Below, in pieces: positions 10,601 through 19,849 of a stretch of 64,000 bases of DNA. Source of the stretch: Aspidapion aeneum (taxonomy: Eukaryota; Arthropoda; Insecta; Coleoptera; Brentidae). A program made the position numbers and the translations under genes. Below the pieces are notes generated by a model. The model saw nothing but the letters and a program-made list of their open reading frames with translations. It was not told the DNA's origin and searched no databases. The DNA is taken from the NCBI GenBank assembly GCA_963576565.1, contig OY755038.1, positions 207,301,013-207,365,012 of the forward strand, given 5' to 3'. Position 1 is the stretch's first letter. Each line of letters starts with the position of its first letter.

Positions 10601-11446
10601 TTTTTTATAATTTTTTTTTTATTTATCCACATATTTTGCATACATCTACATATTATGATAAATATTAACTCTTTATTTTTAATTTTTGCTGGTTGGTCTT
10701 TATTTTCTATCTCCTTGTATGTTTTTTTTGCGTTCTTTAAGTATTTTCTTTCGATAATTCGGTGGTAACTAAACCGTATCTGTATCTGTGGACTATTTAA
10801 TGTTAAACACGCCACTGGATAGAGGGGTTCTAACAAAGACTTAAGTTGTCAACTCTATATATCTCAATGCTTAAAATGTGGGTAGGATTCATTGGAGAAG
10901 ATTGATTTCCTATACCTTGTCACGTTAAATGGATAGAACTGTCAAAATTAGATTCGCCAATAATTCCCTTTGGTTGCACCTTTTCAGTTTCCAGAATTGA
11001 ACGAAAGATGCAATAAGTATTGTTAATGTATTTCTGTTGTAAAGGCACATAATAATACTCAAACTAGATTAGTTTAGAGACACCCTACGTGACCCTACCA
11101 AACAATATAAGAAGCATAATAAAATTTAATAATAGAAACTTTTTGTGCACCATTAACGTAATACGTTAATGTTGTGCACACATTGAAGATAATAGAGACT
11201 TACTGGAAAATCGAAAATAAGGCTAGCAGTAATACGGCATCAACTTTATTTATTACTAGACCTTAACGCGGCTGGGACAAACGAGTTATTGTACTTTTTA
11301 TACGGCCGATCCTTATTTTTAACCCCACTTTGGAATATAAAACTGTTTTTTTATGTTATGCTATATTTATTGTTATGTTCGTCATATTTTTAGAATAACA
11401 ATCAAAATAGAAGATTTGTGGCGTGGTATTTTGGTCGAGGCGGACG
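10601..11446. other. Gene-free interval
   Basis: AT-rich. A 107-codon minus frame (10513-10836) is low-complexity and overlaps known repeat ends, so I do not call it. A GATAATAGAGACTTACTGG word at 11190 resembles the end of the next element (11447) and may be a relic of the same family. Confidence 0.45.
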
Positions 11447-11512
11447 ATAATAGGGACTTATTGGCACAAAACCTGACTTTATTTTAAAATCGGCAGTATT
11501 GTGACAGATTTA

Positions 11513-12006
11513 CATATAATAAATTGGCAAAAAAATTTTTTTAAGTCACAAGCTTTTATAAAATGCACTAAAAATTAAAAAATAATTTTCTAACATTCTA
11601 ATATTATCATAATAATAAAAGCGATGGCCGACTGATGGAAATTTTGACGATGTTAGCACGATAAGATATCGATATCAATTAAATATCACTATTTGCAAGA
11701 ATCAATCTAGCAGAAAAATGCAGAGGTACCAAACCCACCTAACCCGACCCAAGATACCCCAGCACTTCTCTGACATAGGTATGGCAATGGCATAACATTG
11801 CGGCACATCAAACATATCTTTGATGACCTGCTATTTTGAATATTCTTTAAGTGTTTAGATTACAAATTTAGATTAATTTATGCTTTGATTTGCGGCCATC
11901 GCTTTTATTATTATGATAATATTAGAATGTTAGAAAATTATTTTTAAATTTTTAGTGCATTTTATAAAAGCTTGTGACTTAAAAAATTTTTTTTACCAAT
12001 TTATTT
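11513..12006. repeat. Long inverted repeat, about 115-bp arms
   Basis: Arms 11513-11628 and 11890-12006 are inverted copies with few changes (e.g. AAGTCACAAGCTTTTATAAA against its complement), around a 260-base spacer. Transcripts would form a strong hairpin. Confidence 0.85.
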
Positions 12007-12121
12007 TCTACTTTTTAGTCTCAGCTATCTACTCTATTAAATGAAAATATTTGTTCAACAACAGAACAGAAGAGTTTATTCTAGATTATAATGAAATCGC
12101 TGATCGTGAGTTGTTTGGAAA

Positions 12122-13262
12122 CTCATTTTTCTATTGGGGGAAGGAGAGAGTGGGGGTAGAGGTAGAAATATATTTTTTGTTTGGGCTGTATTGCCATCGG
12201 ACCTTTATGCATATACCAAATTTTATAAAAGTCATTTGAAGTTAAGTGTGTCAAAAACGCATTTTTTATGGAAGGAGGTGGGGGGTAGGGTGGGAGGACA
12301 TTTTTTCATTATTGTTGTATTGTCATCGGACCACTATATGTATACCAAATTTCATCAAAATTGGATAATGGGAAGGGTGTCAAAAACGCATTTTCTATGG
12401 AAGGGGGTGGGGGTAGGGGTGGGAGGATATTTTTTTTAAATGTTGTATTGTCATGGGGCCACTATGTGAATACCAAATTTCATCCAAATCGGATAATGGG
12501 AAGTGTGTCAAAAACTCATTTTTCTATGAAAGGGGGTGGGGGTAGGGGTGGCTTGGATATTTTTTTCTTAATATTGTATTGTCATCGGATCGTGAGTTGT
12601 TTGGAAACTCATTTTTCTATTGGGGGAAGGAGAGAGTGGGGGTAGAGGTAGAAATATATTTTTTGTTTGGGCTGTATTGCCATCGGACCTTTATGCATAT
12701 ACCAAATTTTATAAAAGTCATTTGAAGTTAAGTGTGTCAAAAACGCATTTTTTATGGAAGGAGGTGGGGGGTAGGGTGGGAGGACATTTTTTCATTATTG
12801 TTGTATTGTCATCGGACCACTATATGTATACCAAATTTCATCAAAATCGGATAATGGGAAGGGTGTCAAAAACGCATTTTCTATGGAAGGGGTGGGGGTA
12901 GGGGTGGGAGGATATTTTTTTTAAATGTTGTATTGTCATCGGGCCACTATGTGAATACCAAATTTCATTCAAATCGGATAACGGAAAGTGTGTCAAAAAC
13001 AAATTTTTCTATGGAAGGGTGGGGGGATATTTTTTTCTTATTGTTGTATTATTATCGGACCGAACCGAACTGAACCCCTATGTGTATACCAAATTTTATC
13101 CAAATCGGATAACGGGAAGTGTGTCAAAAACACATTTTTCTATAGAAGGAGTGGGGGTAGGGGTGGGAGGATATTTTTTTCTTAATGTTGTATTGTCATG
13201 GGACCACTATGTGTGTACCAAATTTCATCCAAATCGGATAATGGGAAGTGTGTCAAAAACGC
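12122..13262 (+). repeat. Tandem array, about 128-bp unit with 486-bp higher order
   Basis: Units begin near GTGTCAAAAACGCATTTTCT at about 12250, 12379, 12507, 12736, 12867, 12990, 13116 and 13250. Each holds a purine-rich GGGGGTAGGGGTGGGAGGA stretch and a TACCAAATTTCATCCAAATC word. The block 12122-12600 is repeated almost exactly at 12608-13090 (offset 486), so part of the array was duplicated as a unit. Open frames here are repeat artefacts. Confidence 0.88.
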
Positions 13263-13500
13263 TTCACAAGATTTGATAGATAGTTAGATAGATAGATACA
13301 TCTGAAGCTAAATAAAAGCTTGTAAAAAGCAACTGCTTTCTTTCAAACTTCGATCTTTGTATATTTAAGAAACGACTTTATTTTTAAATTTGCCTTTGGT
13401 AGGTTAATTTTGAGTCTATCAGTCTTCTTTGCAAATCTGTCGGAATAAAGCCGCCGACTCTAAAATAAAGTCAGGCTTTATTCCAATAAGTCCCTAATAT

Positions 13501-14744
13501 CATAGAACATACGTAAATTGTCTCCATTGCAACCGGCTTGCAAGTAAAGCAGGTAGCGTCACTGTATCCTGGAAGCCTGCCGTCTAGGCTTCCAGAATGC
13601 AGTTACCCTAAAAGCACGGCCTACGAAGCTTTGGGGCTAAACCTTAGCAACCCAGCATTCATTTTATGTATGGGGAGTTGGCCTTAAGACCCGGCTGGTG
13701 CAAGCACAACGTTGTCGAAGTAGGTCTTTGGTAAAAGCAGAAAGCGCGTGCTCTATTTTTGAATATTTAAATTGAGACACTCATCCATTAATAAACTGGT
13801 GGTAGACAGGGTTTTAGGTGAGAAATGCCTTTAACTTTCAACGTGTCAATATTTTTACCCAAATAATTTACATCTTCACTTTTTACCATTACTTCTGGAA
13901 CAGTTTATTTAAGAATCGATTAAAATAAAATAAAACTTTCCCTTAATTACGGTTAAACCGCCGCTGCGCCACTTCCAATTATTCCCTAATATTGTGTGAA
14001 CTATTCCCAGAGGAAACACAGATGGTCAAATGACACTTGATCATCATGCAAAAACCAGAAACAAAACAGCAGCAAGTCTTCTAGTTTATGTCCCAGCACC
14101 CATATGATGGGATGACAGCTGACATGCACAGCCACCTTAGAGATTTCTAAAGATATCCTGGTGTGCTATGAAAAGCACATCGTCTGTTTTCTACCAGCAC
14201 TTCACAGAAGTTTATATTACACACTGCACTTGTTTTAAAAGTTACAGAGTGATCTTTGCAACCTTACGAACATGCACTGGTTTAGGTTAGAGGGCAAAAT
14301 ACTTTACGTGGGCCAAAAAAAGCGCATCCACAGTTTAAAAAAATAAGTTCTGATGCCACCAGTGCAATTAAAACGTTTTCTGGAAGGTTTAGTTTTTTTT
14401 TCATAGGTACTATTATGGTATTTTCGCTCTCCTGCAAAATTTAAGAAAGATCAGTTATTTTACTACTTTTCAACTTTTAAAAGGATATTGTAACAAAACT
14501 GTCGTTTTAACTGAATATTAACTCTTTTTGTTTGTTAACCCTTAACAGTTTTTCACTGAACACTTTAACGACATAAAAGTATATTTATCTTAAAAACCTT
14601 AAAATAACAGCTTAATAAAGTATGTAAAAATTAATAAAAAATTAAATAAAACTTAATAAAAAAAGCAAATAAATAAATAAAAATTATAAATAAAAAATTT
14701 ATTCTAAATGAAGCCCAGGTGTGATGGTTCCGAGGATGGAAGCC
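13501..14744. other. Gene-free interval with one dispersed-repeat match
   Basis: Sequence at about 13615-13700 (AACCCAGCATTCATTTTATG) is the reverse complement of 62215-62330, so it belongs to a dispersed family. An A/T-rich low-complexity stretch of TAAATAAA words lies at 14590-14700. No gene seen. Confidence 0.5.
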
Positions 14745-15305
14745 GCGTTTCCTCTTTGGATAGCTAAACTTTCTACTTTTCGCTGTTTAATTTTCATCCT
14801 ATTTTCGTTAATGGGCTTTTTGCTTCATTTACCCACGGACCCAAGGTCTCAAAACAAAAAGGCAGAAAACTATATCTATCGGTTAGTTCTTTATATTTGT
14901 CTCTTTTTTGAACTTGTCCAATTCTTGCTGCTTCGCCAAATTTAATTGATGTTTTATTTAGGTAATGTATGATGTAGCAAGGGTCTTCCAGGGATTTAAA
15001 GTCTTCCCACCTGTTCGCTGGCCGTCGTCCCGACAAATACTAGGGGGCTCCAAAATTTCAGAGAAATCTGCTGAATTAACGGACCTCCTGATAATAATAT
15101 CATTAATCGGTCTGTGTCGAGCCAAACGTCCTGCACTTTTTAAGCAGCATAAGCCGTGATGCCCCAAAATATCGACTGTTTTGCCTCAAGTGCAGACGTG
15201 TGGAAAGATGATTTGTCTAACAGGTTTCCCAACGAAGATGAAGGCAAAGCATTGAGCCAAAATGAACTATCAGGCTCTAATGCAAGGATGCGACCTTTAT
15301 TTTTA
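14745..15305 (-). pseudogene. LINE ORF2 C-terminal fragment
   Basis: Three pieces on the minus strand match a LINE C-terminal layout in order. First WLNALPSSSLGNLLDKSS (about 15265-15205), then GHHGLCCLKSAGRLARHRPI with NDIIIRRSV and ILEPPSICRDDGQR (15165-15020), then a stretch with FGEAARIGQVQKRDKYKEL and LPFCFETLGPWVNEA (14940-14800). Frameshifts and at least two internal deletions separate them. It is a relic of a non-LTR retrotransposon; the clade is not fixed by what remains. Confidence 0.75.
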
Positions 15306-15603
15306 GGGCAAATTTTTTTATTTAAAAACTACTGACATAAGCTTAGATCGTAATCTTTTTGAAAAAATAATAAGTGTCCGAAATATTGGTTAAAAAATTT
15401 AAAATGCTTCTTCCTTTTTCTTATCAAAAGAACTGAGGATATAATCAGGAAGTAGTAAAGATAGAATTGAAGAAATGTCATTAGTTGATCGAAGAAATGC
15501 GAAAAAATAATATCTTATTCCAAGTCCACCTTATTTTATATGGAGTGACGACTGAATCCATGCATTTGATTCCAGTTTACAGTTGGTAATATATTATAGC
15601 AAG
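15306..15603. other. Non-coding interval
   Basis: AT-rich spacer. Its last 13 bases (15591-15603, ATATTATAGCAAG) are the left target duplication of the following retrozyme-like repeat. Confidence 0.5.
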
Positions 15604-15702
15604 GTGAATCAAACGTTCAATAAAAAATAGTTTTCACCTATTTTTTCATTCTTTTTGATTTACCTTGTATCTTGTAGTCAGTTTGATTACTGTAGTCAGG
15701 CA

Positions 15703-15754
15703 AGCCACGCTGAGGATGGAAATGCCCTTTTCCGAAACACCGATGTCCGTGGTT
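15703..15754 (+). ncRNA. Hammerhead ribozyme motif, intact unit
   Basis: Type I hammerhead layout. Stem I pairs AGCCACG (15703-15709) with CGTGGTT (15748-15754). The core box CTGAGGA is at 15710-15716. Stem II is GGAAA/TTTCC (15718-15722 with 15729-15733) with a 6-base loop. The core GAAA is at 15734-15737. Stem III is ACA/TGT around CCGA. The expected cleavage is after the C at 15747 (GTC). One unpaired T at 15717 between core and stem II is non-ideal, so activity is uncertain, but all three stems and both core boxes fall in the right order. Confidence 0.7.
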
Positions 15755-16030
15755 AACTTTACCACTTTGAAGTTGCCTTTTATATTTTGTTAACTCATTG
15801 TTTTCGGTTTTGAACCGATGCCGTGAAGACGGTGATAGCATGGTCTGGTTGAACTGTGACGAATTGTCTTTCTTCCTTATAGACCGATGGACATTTTTGT
15901 CCCGCCAGGTTTCACCTATTTATTTATTCTTTTTGATTTACCTTGTATATAGTCAGTTTGATTATTGTAGTCAGGCAAGCCACGCTGAGGATGGGAATGC
16001 TTTTTTTTCTACGACCGTGCATATATACCC

Positions 16031-16118
16031 ACTTTCCCGCACGCATTTTTGTTTTGAAAGCATCACTTTCCCGCCCTAGTGCGGGAAAATCACTTTCCCG
16101 CACTAGTGCGGGAAAGTA
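16031..16118. repeat. Left-end palindrome cluster of the recombinase element
   Basis: Three CTTTCCCGC motifs in series. The last, 16092-16117, is a perfect 26-bp palindrome centred on CTAG; the middle one (16064-16088) is an imperfect version. The first (16031-16044) has no local partner and pairs with 17810-17823 at the right end. They are candidate recombinase binding or core sites. Confidence 0.8.
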
Positions 16119-16429
16119 AAACTATGCCAATTTTGGAGTTATTCTATAGGTTTATACCTCAAAAGTCGTAACTATCGACTTGGTACAGTGTAGGGAATTT
16201 AGCAGATAGGCAATCTGATGAATTATAGCTCATTTAAAGTTTTTTATTCAATTTAAAAAAAAAACAGAATAATGGATTTTTTTTAATATTTCTGCATACC
16301 CCCCGTATAGTCATGTCATACAACAACTATCAAGCCAAGCTGTGACAGGTGCTTGGTCCAGTTTGCTATGGCAACCAAGTTATGTTATTGTTACTCAAAC
16401 GTCAAAGCTAGTCAAAGAGCGTCTCTGAA

Positions 16430-17641
16430 GTGACAGAACTGCCTTTTATTTTGAATAAAATGGATTTTTCAATGGACTGTTCCGAAGATGAACTTCCGGA
16501 GTGCATTTTGCAGGCTGCTGAAGATGTGAATAGTGAGCTGCTACCTGCCAAATCGAGACAAAGGTACGAAAAACAGTACAATCATTTCGTGACATGGTGT
16601 AAGGAGAAAGGGGTGAGAATCTACAAAGAAGAAGTCTTCTTGGCATACTTCCTAGACCTGAGCAAGGTCTTGAAATCGAATACCTTATGGTCACGCTATT
16701 CCATGGTGAAAAGCTTGGTTAAAATTAAGCAAAATCTGGACATAAGCAGATTCCACAAGCTAACATCGTTTCTTAAACAAAAAAATGTTGGTTTTCGAGC
16801 ACAGAAGGCGCAAGTTTTCACCAAAGATGATATATCGCGGTTTATGTTAGCTCCTGATGAGATTTATTTGATGATTAAAGTGAGTACCATTTTTGCTTTG
16901 GCTGGTGCTCTCCGCAGGGCGGAGCTTTTAAATATCACTCTGGATGACATACAGGATAAAGGAAGTCTGATCGTTGTTAAGATCTCCGACACTAAAAATC
17001 ATTCCTCAAGATCCTTCGTTTTATCCGAAGAAATAAATAATGGATCTTTTTTGATGCTGTATAGAAAGTACGCAAATTTGAGACCTCCTACTACTCCGCA
17101 CCGCCGGTTTTTCATTTATTATAAAAAAGGAAAATGTTCCAATCAGTGTGTAGGATTGAACACTTTTGGAAAGATGCCATCAGAGATCGCTGCATATTTG
17201 CGCCTACCTAACCCAGAACGTTATACCGGCCATAGCTTCAGACGTTCTTCAGCAACATTCCTAGCAGATTCAGGTGAAGGCATAACAAACATAAAACGCC
17301 TTGGTGGGTGGAAGTCCACTGCTGTCGCTGAGGGGTATTTGGAAGATTCCGAGAAACAGAAAGAGAACATCTCGAGTAAGATTCTTTCATCTACCTATGA
17401 CCTGCAATCGTTGCCAGCACCGTCATCGTCAACTGTAAGTGACCTGCAACTGCTGCCGTCAACGTCCACTGGAAGAGTCCTGCAGACCCAGACGCCATCT
17501 TTGCGCACTTTCGATTCTACAAGCGGCCACCAGATGCGAGAATTACCACCATCGAACTCCACTACACCGGCAATTCTAAATAATCTTCAAACTGCAACAA
17601 ATTGTGTTTTCAATATCACTATTACCAATAATAATACATAA
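16430..17641 (+). CDS. Tyrosine recombinase, intact
   Basis: A 403-residue open frame. The start may be the second Met (residue 11, at 16460), whose MDFSMDCSEDELPE opening looks more natural. Residues 40-130 form an N-terminal SAM-like core-binding domain (KSRQRYEKQYNHFVTWC). The catalytic domain has all the expected residues: Arg162 or Arg163 in AGALRRAELL, Lys189 in SDTKNHSS, His268-x2-Arg271 in YTGHSFRRSS, Trp294 in LGGWKS, and nucleophile Tyr303 in VAEGYLED. It would cut and rejoin DNA via a 3'-phosphotyrosine to move the element. The C-terminal 80 residues are Ser/Thr/Pro-rich and probably disordered. No stops or frameshifts, unlike every other transposon gene in the window, which suggests recent arrival. 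It could also be read as a domesticated gene, but the element-like flanks argue against that. Confidence 0.88.
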   Translation: MTELPFILNKMDFSMDCSEDELPECILQAAEDVNSELLPAKSRQRYEKQYNHFVTWCKEKGVRIYKEEVFLAYFLDLSKVLKSNTLWSRYSMVKSLVKIKQNLDISRFHKLTSFLKQKNVGFRAQKAQVFTKDDISRFMLAPDEIYLMIKVSTIFALAGALRRAELLNITLDDIQDKGSLIVVKISDTKNHSSRSFVLSEEINNGSFLMLYRKYANLRPPTTPHRRFFIYYKKGKCSNQCVGLNTFGKMPSEIAAYLRLPNPERYTGHSFRRSSATFLADSGEGITNIKRLGGWKSTAVAEGYLEDSEKQKENISSKILSSTYDLQSLPAPSSSTVSDLQLLPSTSTGRVLQTQTPSLRTFDSTSGHQMRELPPSNSTTPAILNNLQTATNCVFNITITNNNT

Positions 17642-17734
17642 TTAGTATTTTATTTATGTTCAAATTAAATATTTTTTCAAAAGTAAATTTGTGGTATTGT
17701 AACATCGGTCGAAGAAAAAATAATGTTCCTAACT

Positions 17735-17842
17735 CATGCGGAAAGTGTCTTTCCCACCCTCGACTGCTTGCCCGAACTCCGCTCCGCGTCGTTCGGGTCA
17801 ACTGCAGTCGCGTGCGGGAAAGTATCACTTTCCACACTTGTT
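17735..17842. repeat. Right-end hairpin of the recombinase element
   Basis: CTTTCCCACCCTCGACTGC pairs with the stretch CTGCAGTCGCGTGCGGGAAAG, and the inner arms CCCGAAC and GTTCGGG enclose a CG-rich loop (17778-17790). Further CTTTCC/GGAAAG words lie on both sides (17739-17752 and 17827-17832). The GC content is far above the surroundings. It is asymmetrical to the left end, which uses simpler palindromes. Confidence 0.75.
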
Positions 17843-17945
17843 AGGAAAATAACTATTCCGAAACACCGGTGTCCGTGGTTGACTTTTCCACTTTGAAGTT
17901 GCCTTTTGTACTTTGTTAACTCATATTATAGCAAGACTATGCCTT

Positions 17946-18515
17946 GGAAGATATATAGGCAATATGAGAATCCGCTTGTTTCAGACTCTCAGTTAATATT
18001 TAAAATTTTGCTGATTTATAAAGTAAGACAGATTCGATTCGATCAAAAAATTAGGAAAAAAAAATTTGCCATAACCTGATGCCCACACCCATATTTCACA
18101 CCTTTCTCAACCCGTCCACTGGCCTTCTTTTTTCGCAGGTAGTGGTGAAGGTGTCTTATTATCCAATCCAACGATAACATAGATATACTTTTACACTTTT
18201 TATGTGATTCCTTTGCCACCCTGTATGCACACAGCTGCAAAAAAAGCAAAACGACAGGGTGCTTTCTTTGTAAGAGCATTTAAGCTATTCAGAAATAATG
18301 TGCAGGTGCTAGCTGAAAAAAGGTTCAGTATAAAGATAGTGCTTGCCTCAATTAAAAAGGATAATTGCATAAACGCAGGAAGAAATCTCACGTGCATATA
18401 AAAAAACCATCCGAAAAAGGAATATAATTAAATACCTAACGATCAGGCAATACCTTCTGACATTAAGGCCATTCAACTACTTCCAAGATGGCCACCAACG
18501 AAAACATAGAGCCAT
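17946..18515. other. Gene-free interval
   Basis: Starts directly after the right 13-bp duplication. Short frames on both strands at 18043-18401 show no recognisable motif or codon structure. Confidence 0.45.
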
Positions 18516-18516
18516 T

Positions 18517-18890
18517 TTGGGTCGCATATTTCACACTTCGTTACCGTTATTGTTATTACTAAGTCTGCGCATCAGCAACGTATTCTCTTTTATTGTTATT
18601 TACAATAATGGCGTCCGGTACTTACGGAGGCCGTCCTTTATTGTTACCGTTATTTTTTAAGGTTAGTTTTGCATTTTTTTTTAATGCAGTCGAATTTTTT
18701 ACTAAACAAACAAACAAAAATAAATCAACAAATATAAATAAACAAAAAGTTAAAGGAATGTGAAACCAGTGGCGGATCCACAGGGGCCAGAATCTTTAGT
18801 GTTTCAAAATTTATCTTTATTTGTATTTTGTAAATAACGGTAACAACTGTCAAATTTTATGTTATTTTAACTGACCCAAAAACACCCTAC
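18517..18890. mobile_element. TIR element with CATTTTGGGTC ends, copy 1
   Basis: CCATTTTGGGTCGC at the left and GACCCAAAAACACC at the right are worn inverted ends. The subterminal words GTTACCGTTATTGTTATTAC and AATAACGGTAACA are also inverted. It aligns along its length with 21021-21630. It carries a CAGTGGCGGATCC remnant near 18770. No gene. Confidence 0.75.
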
Positions 18891-18909
18891 TATTCAAACA
18901 AATGAAACT

Positions 18910-19202
18910 TAAGGTCTTTATACTTTTACACTGGTTGCCTACAGAATTTGATCAGTCATGTGAACTTATCTGGACAGCTACGTCATCGGGTTTCCTAGAT
19001 AGATAAAAATGGTTTAAGGCACCCCGGTAACGTAGAATTTTTAACCTGATTACAGCTAGCCAGTCAGGTTCAATGACCTTACAAATTCTGTAGGTATAGC
19101 CTGTATTAGAGTCCCTGTATGTTGACATATTTGGATATATTAATATATCCAAATATGTCAACATACAGGGACTCTAGCCTGTATAAAAGTATAAAGACCT
19201 TA
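18910..19202. mobile_element. TIR element with about 45-bp ends, split by a palindrome
   Basis: TAAGGTCTTTATACTTTTAC at 18910 and its inverse ending at 19202 bound the element. The inner arms GCCTACAGAATTTG and CAAATTCTGTAGGTA are also inverted. The right arm is interrupted at 19107-19175 by a perfect palindrome. Confidence 0.75.
19107..19175. mobile_element. 68-bp perfect palindrome between 9-bp direct repeats
   Basis: 19108-19175 is an exact 68-bp palindrome (each half starts AGAGTCCCTGTATGTTGACA). The nine bases AGCCTGTAT occur on both sides (19098-19106 and 19176-19184), as if duplicated on insertion. The left arm of the host element shows the uninterrupted sequence. Confidence 0.85.
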
Positions 19203-19241
19203 GCACAAACCCACAAGTATTCCACCACGGTTGCGTAGAAT

Positions 19242-19523
19242 CAATGCGTATATGACCCATATAGAGTGGCAACCGGTGAGCTTTGCAACAATGAGGGGCA
19301 GATGGCGCTGATATAAATTCGTCTAGTACGCAATATTCAGGGACTACTAGTACGATTTACTTGCATGTGCGAGTTCCGAGGTTCATGTCTATCATGTACA
19401 TGCCATTAAATCATAGTACTTGTCTCTGAATATTGCGTACTAGACGAATTTATTTCAGCGGCATCTGCCCCTCAATGTGGCAAAGCTTGCCGGTTGCCAC
19501 TCTATATGGATCATATACTCATT
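19242..19523. mobile_element. Foldback MITE, about 105-bp arms
   Basis: Left arm 19242-19350 (AATGCGTATATGACCCATAT...) is inverted at 19418-19523, around a spacer of roughly 70 bases. No coding frame. Confidence 0.85.
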
Positions 19524-19849
19524 GGTAGTATGGTATAATAAGAAGCAGTTTGCTGCTTTTTTGCACAGAAAGTTAAAATTATATCAAATCTAGAAAACGT
19601 ATTTTCTTGATAATGTTATCATCTGTAAAAGCAAGTTGACTTGACTTGATGGCAACGTCTGCTTTCCAGTAATATTATATTTTTCTTGATATTGTTACAA
19701 ATTTAAGTTATTTAAATTTTTTTCGACATTTACGAGTTTTATTTGAAGCAGTGAACCCAACAATATCTAGTCTTAAAAAGTTACTCAGTATTTCGAAACA
19801 AACACTGAATTTTTCTTGAATTTATATTAATTTACGAGGGTTGTCTTTT
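19524..19849. other. Non-coding interval
   Basis: AT-rich; no repeat partner or frame recognised in the window. Confidence 0.4.

Larger units (their letters stand above)
11447..13500. mobile_element. 2-kb TIR element carrying a foldback and a tandem array
   Basis: The left end at 11447-11500 (TAGGGACTTATTGG, then CCTGACTTTATTTTA) returns inverted at 13448-13500 (TAAAATAAAGTCAGG, then CCAATAAGTCCCTA), giving about 45-bp terminal inverted repeats. No transposase frame. Inside are a long inverted repeat (11513-12006) and a tandem array (12122-13262). Probably non-autonomous; superfamily unknown. Confidence 0.75.
16001..17854 (+). mobile_element. Crypton-like tyrosine recombinase element
   Basis: The borders come from comparing the interrupted hammerhead unit with the intact one: ...GGGAATGC ends at 16000 and ...TTCCGAAAC resumes at about 17855. 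The element is about 1.85 kb with one long gene. ACTTTCCCGCACGC at 16031-16044 is inverted at 17810-17823. No long target duplication is seen; only a few T bases are ambiguous at the junction, as expected for strand exchange by a tyrosine recombinase. The nearest known class is Crypton, but the palindromic ends are not something I can place in a named family. Confidence 0.75.
15977..17880 (+). ncRNA. Second hammerhead motif, split in stem II
   Basis: The 5' half (stem I AGCCACG at 15978-15984, CTGAGGA at 15985-15991, GGGAA of stem II) and the 3' half (TTCC, GAAA at 17860-17863, ACACCGGTGT stem III, CGTGGTT at 17874-17880) match the intact unit. The tyrosine recombinase element occupies the stem-II loop. 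The split unit cannot fold normally unless the insert is removed. Confidence 0.65.
15604..17932 (+). mobile_element. Retrozyme-like tandem repeat (275-bp units) with 13-bp duplication
   Basis: The exact 13-mer ATATTATAGCAAG flanks this region (15591-15603 and 17933-17945). Removing the 1.85-kb insertion at 16001-17854 leaves about 475 bp made of one full and one partial copy of a 275-bp unit. For example, CAGGCAAGCCACGCTGAGGA occurs at 15697 and 15972, and GAAACACCGRTGTCCGTGG at 15734 and 17860. Each unit contains a hammerhead-like motif. Tandem units of a few hundred bases with a hammerhead and a longish target duplication are what is known of animal retrozymes, thought to be mobilised by PLE or LINE machinery. 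No coding frame of its own. Confidence 0.75.

Noticed and set aside
12122..13262. CRISPR-like spaced repeats
   Set aside because: The units are about 128 bp, contiguous and without unique spacers, in a eukaryotic transposon context with no cas genes.
12051..13276. Run of overlapping 60-100-codon frames with similar peptides
   Set aside because: They come from the 128-bp tandem array in shifting frames; no start, splice or domain support.
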